The position numbers were made by a program, and so were the translations under genes. From positions 98,153,583 through 98,217,582 of the forward strand of contig NC_133390.1 of the NCBI RefSeq assembly GCF_047511655.1: a DNA stretch of 64,000 nt, read 5' to 3'. Numbering within the stretch: the stretch's first letter is position 1; the number at the start of each line of letters is the position of its first letter. The DNA is from Castor canadensis (lineage: Eukaryota; Chordata; Mammalia; Rodentia; Castoridae). The notes under the pieces are model-generated. The model was not told where the DNA came from. It ran no database searches and worked only from the letters and a program-made list of their open reading frames with translations. Shown here one piece after another: positions 11,525 to 22,700 of the stretch.

Positions 11525-11945
11525 TGCAATATATAGTGATAGTTGGAGCAGTGATTTTAAAGCTAAACTTCCTAGATTTCAGTCTTGGCTCTGAAATTTG
11601 CTAGCTGCATGATTTCAGGCAAATTACTTAATTTTCCCTGCCTTCGTCCATAAGTAATGCCAATGTAGATAAAAGAGTAGTTGTTAATGGATGTCAAGAT
11701 CTGAAGATAAGGTGGGGGTGGGTAACATGACTGATCACCAAACTTTTGGAAAGGGGAAACTATTCTATACCTTGATTCCAGTAGTGGCTTACATAACTGC
11801 TTAGATTTTCAAAATTCATAGAACTGAAAGTAAATTTTATTTTATATAAATTATAACTTAAACCTGAGGTTAAGCAAGAGAGTAGTCAGGATTAAACAAT
11901 GCAAATAAAACGTTTAGTACACTATCTTCCCATATACTTTTTAAA
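11525..11945 (+). mobile_element. MIR SINE split by an old L1 3' end
   Basis: MIR-like text at 11525-11650 ('tcttggctctgaaatttgctagctgcatgatttcaggcaaattactt') resumes at about 11883-11945 ('gtcaggattaaacaatgcaaataaaacg'). Between them, 11655-11865 reads like the 3' end of an old L1M element ('ctataccttgattccagtagtggcttacataactg'). Confidence 0.6.
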
Positions 11946-11989
11946 TATTAACATCTTTGTAATGATAGGAAAAGGTTAGGTGGTGTAAG

Positions 11990-12130
11990 GAAAAACAGAG
12001 TGAACTCATGAACCAGGTTCTATCTACCTCTTCTATTAACGAGAGGCTAAGCTCAGTTTATGGAAGTTACTTACTTATTGTGATGGTTAAATTAGATAAC
12101 ACATATGAAATGTATGATCAACACAGTTCC
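11990..12130 (+). mobile_element. MIR-like fragment
   Basis: 'gttaaattagataacacatatgaaatg' followed by 'atcaacacagttcc' is the downstream part of a MIR. Short and diverged. Confidence 0.45.
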
Positions 12131-12989
12131 AAGGTGGGAAAAAAATGTGGTCACAATGGAACTGCGAAACGAGGAGGGAAACGCTTAAGAACCTTTGTCT
12201 TTTAATCCTCTTCAAGTCTATTCATTCTGGGTGGACTACGAAGACAACCCAATGGCTCTCGGGTGGTAAGCACGAACCCCAAAGTCTAGGGAATGCCAAG
12301 GCCATAGGCACGAAGGGCTGAGTAGCACACCTTCTGGATGGAGCACCCCTCTCTACTTCTCTCCAGGAACCTCTGGGGGAGGAACTCCCATGCTTCCGGA
12401 GTTCCCCACCCCACAGCACTGCTGACTGTCGGGGCACCCGGTGGCACCAACGGGGTGTCTGGAGTGTAACCTGCGATACCGCAATGCGAAGCCACATAAT
12501 AAAATCCTGCACCTGTGCTTTTCTTCAAGAAACAAACACGGGTTCCAACCCCAAGTAGATGCCAGCTGTACCAAAAATCTTGAATCCAAACTTCCCTCCA
12601 CAGCTACAAGGGACCCTCGGAGAATTCGCGCAACTCGCGAGGCCTCAAGACCATCACGTGACAACCGCTACGCACCTGAGGACAGGGGCCACAGGGCTCG
12701 CGGCTTGGCTCCCTTTAACGTCAACTGAAACCTGAACTGAAGTCGCAGCTTGCAACCCGCCCAGCTATCGAGTGTACCAACCTCAGCAACCGGACTCCTG
12801 AAAACGCTCTCCACGCCGGAAGTGCACTAATCCGCAGCACGTGGGGTTGCCAGGGCGCGCTTCACGTGATTGGGCGGGGCCTCGGGAACCGGGTAGCCAA
12901 TGGTAGCCGTGGAGGGCGGTGCCTGTGACGCGCAGGGGCCTATCCCGGAAGTTGGGCTGGGGTGGGGGCGGGAAAGGGCGGGGAGGCCG

Positions 12990-13123
12990 GGGTGTGGAAA
13001 GTGTGGCGGCCCCGCCCCGTCTCTTAGAACTGCTGCGGCCGCCACCGCCGCCGCCGCCGCCGCTGCAGCTGCAGGGGACTGGCGCGGGTACGCAGGCGAA
13101 AGGCGCTCTGTGCCTGCTGAAAG
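12990..13123 (+). other. EIF5A2: EIF5A2 noncoding first exon (approximate)
   Basis: The coding sequence begins in a later exon, so a 5' UTR exon must lie in the CpG island. The best donor is 'gctgaaag|gtgaag', ending the exon at 13123. The exon carries a GCC/CCG triplet run at about 13038-13063. The transcription start is not determinable by eye. A second possible donor ('gcgcggg|gtacgc'-like) lies at about 13087. Confidence 0.55.
13038..13063 (+). repeat. GCC triplet run in the 5' UTR
   Basis: Eight to nine near-perfect GCC/CCG triplets followed by 'gctgcagctgcag'. A short trinucleotide tract in the predicted leader of EIF5A2, able to form stable structure and possibly polymorphic. Confidence 0.8.
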
Positions 13124-13777
13124 GTGAAGACCGGAGGAGAAGCTGGCTGGGGGCACTGGAACAAGCAGGAATGGGGAGGGCAGTCAGAGCCGAGCTCTGA
13201 GCGAGGGACGGAGGAAAGATGGATGGGAGAAGGGAGGCGAGCGCGGCACCCGCCGGGGCTCAGGCCCTTGCGGAGCTGGGCCGGGCCGGGCCGACCCGGG
13301 CCGCGAAGGCAGCAGAACAGGGGGCGCTGCCCGAGGATCAGGTGCTGCTGGGTCCTGTTTATCCCCCATCCTTGGCGAGGACGTGCGGCCTGGGCTGGAC
13401 CGCGCGGTGGGACCGGGGCTGCGCGGAGGGCCGGGCGGTGCGGCGCAGGAAGGTCGCGCGGGCTTCTGCGGTGGGGCGATGGGAGCCAGGAGGTCCTGAG
13501 CGCTAGAGATGGGTGTCCCCACCCCCTGCGAGCTCCTCTGCAGCTCGCATCCCCACCTCCCCTCCAACGGCTGGAAAAGTTTGCAGCAGCCAGAGTTAGA
13601 AAGTACTTACTAGTCTAGCGTGGGTGATGTATAAATGCAAAAATAACGGACCCATGGTGCTTGTCACGTAAACTGCCCAAAATGAGATACTTTCCTGCCT
13701 GAATGCCCATTGTTAAAAAGCAAACTCAAACTTTTCGCGTAGTTACTTCGGAAAAACTGTCATCTCCCCAGCCCACC
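13124..13777 (+). other. EIF5A2: EIF5A2 intron 1 and start of exon 2 (5' border uncertain)
   Basis: GC-rich, mostly intronic. Acceptor candidates before the start codon are 'catctccccag' (exon from 13772) and 'ttttcgcgtag' (exon from about 13742). Neither has a strong pyrimidine tract. An ATG at 13703 lies in the EIF5A2 frame with no stop before 13778 and would add 25 residues if this part were retained in mRNA. Confidence 0.5.
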
Positions 13778-16700
13778 ATGGCGGATGAAATTGATTTCAC
13801 TACTGGAGATGCTGGCGCTTCCAGCACTTACCCTATGCAGTGCTCGGCGCTGCGCAAAAACGGCTTCGTGGTGCTCAAAGGACGACCATGCAAAATAGTG
13901 GAGATGTCAACTTCCAAAACTGGAAAGCACGGTCATGCCAAGGTAAATGCCCTTCCAAGTCAGTATTTGGCTCCAGTGTTGAGATTTCGGTCGTTTGTAT
14001 TCCAATACAGATCATAAGGTTTCTATACGTAAATGTTTGTAATAAGAGACTTTGTCTCCTCCTACCCTCCACCCCTAGTTACTGAGTGATCAGCTGTTAC
14101 TTTGAATTTAGAGAAAGCATTCCCTTGTTGGACCCTTATAATGGTTCATTAGCTGGCAATGGAAACTTTCAGAATCCTAGTGACCTAGCCCATCTCTTCA
14201 GTTTACAGTTAAGAAAACCTCTTATAACAGCTCTAAGAAACCTGTCTTAATTTTTCTTGTAATTGAATTACTGAATGATACACTATTTTGAGTATTGACA
14301 TGTCATGACTGTTTAGTTGTTTACTACAATCTTAATTCTGTGACGACGAGTTTGGGGTTTTGTTTTGGTTTGCTTTGGTTTTTGAGAAAGTAAAATTGGA
14401 TGACCTTGGAAAGAGAAAGAATCTGTTATAATCAGTGTTGGTACTGTGCTCTTGTGTATGTAATGAATGATATGCTTGGCAGATATTAAACAGGTTTCCT
14501 CTTGTCCTCTGTTAGGTGCACCTTGTTGGAATTGATATTTTTACAGGCAAGAAATATGAAGATATTTGCCCTTCTACTCACAACATGGATGTTCCAAATA
14601 TTAAGAGGAATGATTATCAAGTAAGTGCTTGTTTTTTAAAGGTGAAGATAAGTTCCACTAGCGGTAGTAACTTGACAAAACCTGAGCAGTTTTGTAGGTT
14701 TTTCTAACTAATGATTAGGCACCAACTATCTTACAAATTGGAGAGAAATAGTGATGTTTTATTTTTTTAGCATTCTTGCATTTTAAAAAAGTTGATCACT
14801 TCTCAATATTTTTCAGACCAAGTTGAGCATATTGTGACTAAGTCCAGTATTTTAAAAATCAACTTTTCTCTCTGTTGTAAAATATTTCAAATTTAAGTAA
14901 CTACCTCCTGGAAGTTTTATTTCTTTTTACTTTTAAGGAATATTAGAATTCATGTTCTTACCAACCAAGTTTTTATATTAATGAATGGGAATCAGGTATT
15001 CTAAGTAGGAAAATAATCCGAAAGTCTTAAATTTGCAGAATAAAGTACATGGTTACTGAATATGGTGAAGAAAATAAAAAAACTGTGATGAGTTTATTTA
15101 TACTCAGTGACCATGCTGTGACCTTTTATTAAATTATATGTATAAACTTCAAGTTTTATTTCTAATTATACTTTTCAATAGGTCATGTTTAATGATAGTA
15201 TTTTCTTGTCTGGCATATTGATTGTAACCCAACCATTGACTTCACAGAATGTGGAAACTCCAATTAATCATAACTAAGGCAGTTCTTGAAAGTCTTCCAT
15301 TTCTGTATGAGGCATATTATATATCCAACTCTATTCATCTTACATAATGAGAAATACAAGTTTGACACTTAGATCTGTTTTTCGTGTGACTTAAACTGAT
15401 TTCTTTCTATACCTTTTATTACATAAATTTTTTAACGCATTTTGCTATCAGCTACACCCACTTAATGATTTCTTTTTATTCTGTCCACATGCAAACATTT
15501 TATATGTAGTTTTAATCTAGTAAACATTTTCACTTTCTCACTTATGAATGTTTTCTAGACAGCTTTGGAGTCTTTGTAGAAATTTACATTTTTTTAATAT
15601 AACAGGGAGCCTTTATTTGAGTCACACAGACCTGGGTTTGAATCTGGTCTTGCCACTTTCTAGTTGTGTGATCTTTGACAAATTATGCAACTTCTCTGAG
15701 CCTCTGTTTTTCAGTCTACAAAACAAAGATTATATGAGGATGAAATAAGAAAATGTACCCCATAGGTAGATGTGTACCAAAAAGTATTTCTGTTCTGATT
15801 CCCATTTTCCTTAATTCCACTTAATTATTCTGTTATTGTTGGATCACTGAATGTGATCCATATGGTCCTGTGGTCCATAGAAGGTGCTCAGTAAACATTT
15901 GTTAAATGAATACATGTTTACTCAATATGGCAATGTGGTAAGAATAGTGCAACAGACTACAACTGAGCATAGATTTTCTTTTGCCAAAAATGGGCTCTCA
16001 CCCTAAAATGTGAGTGTAGTCATTCAGTAGTCATTATATTCCATAATATTTATTCAGCATACAATGCTTTTACCTGTTGCATGTTTCAGAAAGATATATC
16101 AATAGTTGACATAATTACTACTGTGTCAAATTAGCCAATCATTGATTGGAGTTCAGAATTTAACATAAAGGAAAATTTGGTTTGGATATCATTTGGTGTA
16201 AGGACCAGACTGGAGTTCAGCAAGCAAAGTGAACAAGGCCCTTGCTTTAAGTGTAAAAGTTTAAATAAAGACAGGTCCAGTAACAATGTCAAACCATATA
16301 GTAACCTAAGGCAACAGGAAAACTCAGTAATTCTGATCCTGTCTTCATTTAAAATTTTGATGTTCATCATGCAGTTTTTGCATTCTATTAAGATATTTCA
16401 TTAAAGTATTTATTTGGTTACTGAGAATTTTTCTGTGTTCTTCTCAATTTGTACCCCAGACAAGGTTCAGCCTTGTCCCGCCTTTAGTTTGTAGTCCATA
16501 CAGCAAAGGATGATGTCAGCTAAACAGTTTGGGTCCAGATCCAACTTCGGCACTTACTAGCTGTGTGACCTTGGTTGCCAAGTTACTTAACTTCTCTTGT
16601 TTATTTACAAAATGTGGTTGTGAACAATGAATTCCTCATGGGGTCATTTTGAGGCTTAGTTAATACTCAGAACAGTACCTGGCATAGTAAATACTCATTA

Positions 16701-19700
16701 TCCACATCCTCCTTTTTATCAAGTCAACTTGGAATACTTACTTCTGTTCATTTAAAATAAAATTAGTTCTGTGAACCTTCTCAGTTACATTTATTATGCA
16801 TGGTGGTCTGCACTCTTCTATCCAAATGCCTTGATTAAATTCCTACCTTTGTTGTTATTTGGCAATGTGTAGTCCTATGAATTTGCTGAATTCAATATTT
16901 TGAGTGCCAGTTTGGCAGTCAGCTAAAGTGAAATATGCACATCTATTCATTGTAATAATTAAAAAGTAAATCTTTGTTTAGGAAAAGAAACATTAATATT
17001 TACAATTTTAATTTTATGTATTCTTAAAATAAGTCCACAAGAAAAGAAAATTTGTCTCCTGACTCCTCCATTCCAAAAGTAGTTTGGATTAGAATTGCTA
17101 ATTTCCAATACTTCTCCTAGAAGTAGTTGTCTGGGGCTCAGTGATGGTATAAAACACAAAAACATTCAGACACCTTTGGGAATTCCCAAGTTGTTAAATG
17201 TAGGAAGTGCTTGTGCAGGCTCCAGTATTCTCTGGAATCATATTTTTTAGGAAGTTCTGTGTTGCTGTGCACCCCACTACAAATTAAATGCCTTTTCTAT
17301 ATTCACTAAAGTTTGAAGACCTTTCCCAGAAGGAAAACTATTTAATACAGAACACATAAAGAATATATTGTAGACCTTTGGATTATTGCCCAAACTGTGA
17401 CTATTAAAGTATATTCTTCAAATAAGTAACATTTCTTTTGAATATTAAGGTATGTGAGTTAAACTTTATTGTTGCAACTTAAAATAACAACAAAGAAAAT
17501 GATTCTGTGAATTTTCCTGAGCTTAGAGTGTTTATATACTTTTACCATGTTCTGTGAAATCCTGTATTCCCTCATGGAACCCATCTTTCTTTGGAGTAGA
17601 AAACCTCTAAAGCAGCAGAACCATGTTCAATGTTTCAGGGACAAGAAGGGTAATAGTGAAAAGAGCCACTATCTTTGGTACCTAGACCTGTGTATTCTAC
17701 CTATAGGAAAAAATAGCACTGCATGTTAGAATATATTTTAACCTGTAAAACAGCATGTTAGATCAATGAAGTATCACCCACCAGGTACTATAAGTGAGTC
17801 TTCGGTAGGCCAGTCCACACAGGAAGCTGCTTTGGAATGACCAGGTACACGAACCAGTGAATTCTCTGGGCATCATCCTGTTGTCTCATTACTTTATCTG
17901 TTTTATTCAAAAGTGATGCCAGGTGAGATACTGTAACAGGAATGAGCATGCTTTAAATCCAGATGGAATTTTAGCAGAAGCACCACAGGCAAATCTGTAT
18001 GTAGATAAACAGCATATTGCAGTAAGTACAAATCACTGCCTCTTCCAGTGTTACCAGTGGCTAGTTGTTCCTCTGGAAAAAGGTGCCATATTAGGGACTC
18101 TCTATTAGTTCTTTCTGTGAGGTTCTCAATAGTTTCTATGGCAGGTCAGCCTTAGTGAGAGAAAGCCTGTGTTACTGAGAATATTTCTGAGCATTCATGT
18201 GGATGCATTCTCTTAATATTATTTGATACATTTATCTGCATACCACTTCAGTAAACCTATTGTCAGTGATTTTCCTGTCTTGTTCTTTCAGCACCCTTGA
18301 CCTTCCAGCCCAGCTCTTAACCTCCTGTCCATAATCAGTATAAATCCACACCTCTGGTTCTTCTTTCAGGTCTAGTGCTTGATATTCTCCCTCTTCCCAT
18401 CCCTGCCACAATTTGTCAGGGCCACCTCCAATTGGTGCATCATAATGCATAACTCACCTAGAAACCATTCTGAGTTTGTTCTTGCATTGTGAACTGGTCA
18501 TAGAGAATTTCCCATCTGAGCCATTGGTTTGAGTTGAGGTCGTGTCAATGTGAGAGTAGATGCTTTCTGTGTCTGAGCTTCTTACACAGCTATTTGTACC
18601 TTTAGCACCTGCTCTAGTTGATCCCATATTTGCAGGTTTTGCTTACTGATGAAGGTTGCTGTGACTTGATGAATCAGGCAGCACCCCAGTTGATGATGGT
18701 CTTACTTGCTTAGGTGGTATAAATAATGTTCAAGAACGCAGTCTCTACCAGGACCAGCAACTCTAAGGAAGTAACTTAAGAGTGCTGGGAGAAAAGAAGT
18801 AGAAAGATGTAAGTCTTCCCTAAACAAGTTTGATGTTTTTGAAATAGATTTTTGAGAACTGAAATTCGGAAATTAGGGCTAAGAAAGCCCTGTGGTAATA
18901 TTATCTTTTCCAGTCTTCTGTTACACACCAATGTGACAAATTCAGGCAAAAAAAATTTCCCTGTAATTCCCCACTTTGAGTGTCATTTCTTACTCTGGCT
19001 ATATCATGAACAGAATTCATAGTCACTAACTCACCCTACACCCTTCCTTTTAGTTCATCCTTTGCTTCTTTAGCTTACTGTGCCTCCTAACATTTAGTGG
19101 TTATAGTGCTCTTTATAGAGTTTTATATATCCCAAAATTTTTTACTGTGGGAATTTTCAGAGTATCAGAATCTCATATACACATCACCCAGCATCAACAA
19201 TTATCAGTACATTGCCAATCTTATTTCCTCTATATCCCATGCTTGTTTTTTCTTCCTATAGTCTCTGACTCTTGATTATTTTGAAGCTAATCCCAGGTAT
19301 TATATCATTTCACTTGTAAGTATTTTGTTATACATCTCTAAAAGCTAAGAACTAGTTGGGTGCTCGTGGCTCACACCTGTAATCCTAGCTACACAGGAGG
19401 CAGAGATCAGGAAGATTTCAGTTCAAATCTAGCCTGGGCAAATAGTTCACAGGACCCTATCTCAAAAAAAACCCATCACAAAAAAAGGGCTGGTGAAGTG
19501 GCTCATGGCACAGGCCCTGAGTTCAAACCCCAGTCCGGTAAATAAATAAATAAAAGCTAAGAACTATAAAAAAAAAAAAAGACACATAAAAAGTCATTCC
19601 TTAAAAGATCATATATCCTATCCATATCTACATTTGCCTAATTAAGACAGTTGTTTAGCTCTTTTGAGTAAGATAGTTATTTTTATTTTATAGTTTATCT

Positions 19701-22700
19701 AAATCAAGACCTAAAAAAGTCCACACAATAAGATTACTTGATAAATCTATTCTAATCTGCAGTTTCTTATCTCAAACATTCACTTGGGTTCTAGCTCTCT
19801 TTCTCCCTGTTTCTGTAATTTTTCAATGAAGAGACTGAATTGTTTGTTCTGTAGACTTTTCTCACTGTCATTGTATTTCCTGAAACTTCATAGTAAGATG
19901 GAAAAGCTTGGTCAGCTTCAGTTTATCTTTTTCTTTTTTTCTGCTTTTTTTTTAAAGACTATTCTGTAGGTGATATTCTGTGCAAATATCCAATAAATTA
20001 ATAAAATGTTTCTGTTTTTGTAATGTTATCAGATATGTATGTGATCTTTGCCTCAATGCATTAATTTAGTAAGAGAAAAAGTAATGGTCTGTTAACTGCT
20101 TACTGCTTCATGGGGTGTTTTTTTCTGTTTTTTTTTTTTGGTGGGACTGGGGTTTGAACCCAGGGCTTCCTGCTCACAAAGCAGGTGCTCTACTGCTTGA
20201 GCCATACCTCCAGTCCACTTCATGATTTTTTTCAATCCAGGATACTTCTATAAGAAGTTCCATTCATCAATTTTTTTTTTACCTTGAGGTATGATATATA
20301 TACTCTGTGTGTATGTACACATATGCAAGGAAAGCCAGTATAAATGTTTACTCTTTCGCTTTAATTACCCATTTTCAAAATGAGTTGATTCCTAGCATCC
20401 ACTGAAGATGACCAATGAAATATTTTTTTCACTGTGAACTTGATTTTTTTTTGCAAAACTGGGGTTTGAACTCAGGACCTCAATACTTGCTAGGCAGGTG
20501 CTCTACCTCACTGAGAACTTGAGCATTTAAACATATTTGTGTTTCAATCTATTGTTGTTCACCATGCTGATTTTCAAATTGTTCTATCTTTGAGCAGTGG
20601 GAGCTTATTCAAACTAATACCTAAGTCCCCTTGATATAGACCTAATTAATGGTCTTTAATAGCTTCTTATATTCCACTATAACAGCTCACTCCTGGTTTG
20701 TCGTATATATATCCCACTTGGAGCATTGGATTGTTCATTTTTTTCAAGGAACCCTAGATTCTTTTTGTAGGAAATGAAAGATACCACATTCTAGTCAGGA
20801 GCCTGGTATGCCAGTGCATGGCTAACACCTGTATTACAAGTTTTCTGACCCTGACCTTTGCCTTCTCTCCACTTGGTATTAACAAAATGATTTCTCTCCC
20901 TACCAAAAAAAGCAATTGCTCAGAAATATCTAAAAGTTGTCAAATGAGTTTGGTTAAAGGTGAAGGCTCACAGGGAAATTTTTAGAAGTGGTTTCCAGTA
21001 GTCTTTTCACCGTTGCCACCTTTCAACTCTGAATCAGAAAGGCCTTTGAGAAAAAATGAGAAATTTGCACCAAAATATGCTTGAAACTTAACAGTGATGC
21101 CATTGGCTTTCTTCTTTTTTTAGGATTGTGAATTACAAGGGGAAAGAATACCTATAGAGCAGAAAAATCTGGCGGGTAATCCCTTAACTGAGTGATCGAA
21201 ATTAACATTACTAAAAATGGGACAAATTGCCATCATTTGTATCCTGGTGTGATTGATACTCTGAGGACACAGCATTTCTAATAGTATTCCTTCCAGAAGT
21301 ACATTACCTGAACCATGAGGAAAGAATGAGACAAACACAAACTGAAGAACATTCTGTAAAACAGTAAACCTAAGGTCTTAAAAAATATCAAGGTCATGAA
21401 AGACAAAGGGTGAGGAACTGTTTCAAATTAAAAGGAACTAAACAGATAAATGCAGGGTGTGGTTCTGGAATTGGGGAGATAAGTTGCTATCAAAGATAAT
21501 ATCAAACTAATTGACAAATTTGAAAATGGTCTACATATTAGGTAATAGGTTATCAATTTTAAATTTCCTAATTTTGAAAAACTAATTACGTAAGAGTATG
21601 TCCTTGTTCTTAAGGGAAGAACACACTGAAATATTTATTGCTGAAAAGTCATGACCTATGAAACTTACTCTCAAATGAGATTTAGTAAAAATAAGAATGT
21701 GTATAAGAATGTATTTTACATGTATATATAAAGAAAAAATTTTCACAGATGGTTAAATGTTAATAATTGGTAAAGGATAAGGGATTTTTGCATTATTTTT
21801 GCAACTTTTCAACAAATGTTAAGATTTAGTAACTTGTAGGATCAAATAATTTATTTTTATTTAATATTTTATTTTCCTATAATTTAGTTTTAATTTGGAA
21901 AAATGTTATTTCATATAGCAACTTATTTTAATAACTAAAATGTTCATATTTTAGTCAATGTTTATATGATAGTTATACATTTTTGTCTTTGAAATGCTTT
22001 ATATATTTCATCCCTGATTATTTTATGAATTTTTTTTTTTTAATGGTACTGGGGCTTGAACTCAGGGCCTACACCTTGAGCTACTCCACCAGTCCTTTTT
22101 TTGTGTTGGGTGTTTTCAAGATAAGGTCTTACAATCTATTTGCCTGGTCTGGCTTCAAACCACAATCCTCCTGATCTATGCCTCCTGAGTAGCTAGGATT
22201 ACAGATGTGAGCCACTGACGCTTGGCTTATTTTATGAATTCTTAACACTTAAAAATAAAATGCCACCATTTATAAATAATTATCAGTAGTACCAGTATTA
22301 TTTGGCTCTTATGTTTTAGTCACTATTGGCACGAGGAACCTTTAACTCCTGAAATAGTCAAGTTACACTTCAGGGAATTGCTAAAAGAGTAGAAATCAGA
22401 ATGGTTAGTTATTTAAACCTCATACTTCTACCTCAAACTCTTTGCTCTTCACTCCTCTACCGACCACCTCACAAACATTTGAGTGACTTAAGAAGTTAAT
22501 TAAGAATGTTGTCGCTCTGTAGGATTGTTTTTTGATTCTGAGAATTTAGACGTGCAAAGGATTGAATGTCTCATGGTAGGTGGAATTTTTGTGGACTGTC
22601 ACATACCAGATTTGGTTAAGTGGAGAGAAACTTTTAAACTCTAGAAATTCTAAGCACACTGAGTTATATCTTGGTGGATAAAGGGATCAAAGACCGTGTC

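Larger units (their letters stand above)
12590..13560 (+). promoter_or_regulatory. EIF5A2: EIF5A2 CpG-island promoter
   Basis: A sharp rise in G+C and CpG marks a CpG island without a TATA box. Three perfect E-boxes (CACGTG) lie at 12655-12660, 12838-12843 and 12863-12868. An inverted CCAAT (ATTGG) is at 12869-12873, a GC box at 12872-12880, a direct CCAAT at 12897-12901 and further GC boxes near 12964-12985. Such a layout fits a broad housekeeping promoter open to MYC/USF/MiT-type factors. Binding itself is inference. Several long ORFs here are GC-rich chance frames. Confidence 0.85.
19110..20880. mobile_element. Old L1M-type LINE sequence, interrupted by SINEs
   Basis: Blocks such as 'ttgaagctaatcccaggtattatatcatttc', 'tctaaaagctaagaac', 'cagatatgtatgtgatctttgcctc' and 'cagtgggagcttattc' follow the order of an ancient mammalian L1 segment that also appears at 45945-46550. 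SINEs at 19352, 20135 and 20447 sit inside it. Orientation and subfamily not settled. Confidence 0.5.

Noticed and set aside
12222-13618. Many ORFs on both strands of the EIF5A2 CpG island (up to 164 codons)
   Set aside because: They overlap each other on both strands, are dominated by G, A, P and R, and fall in promoter, noncoding exon and intron sequence. GC-rich DNA has few stop codons.
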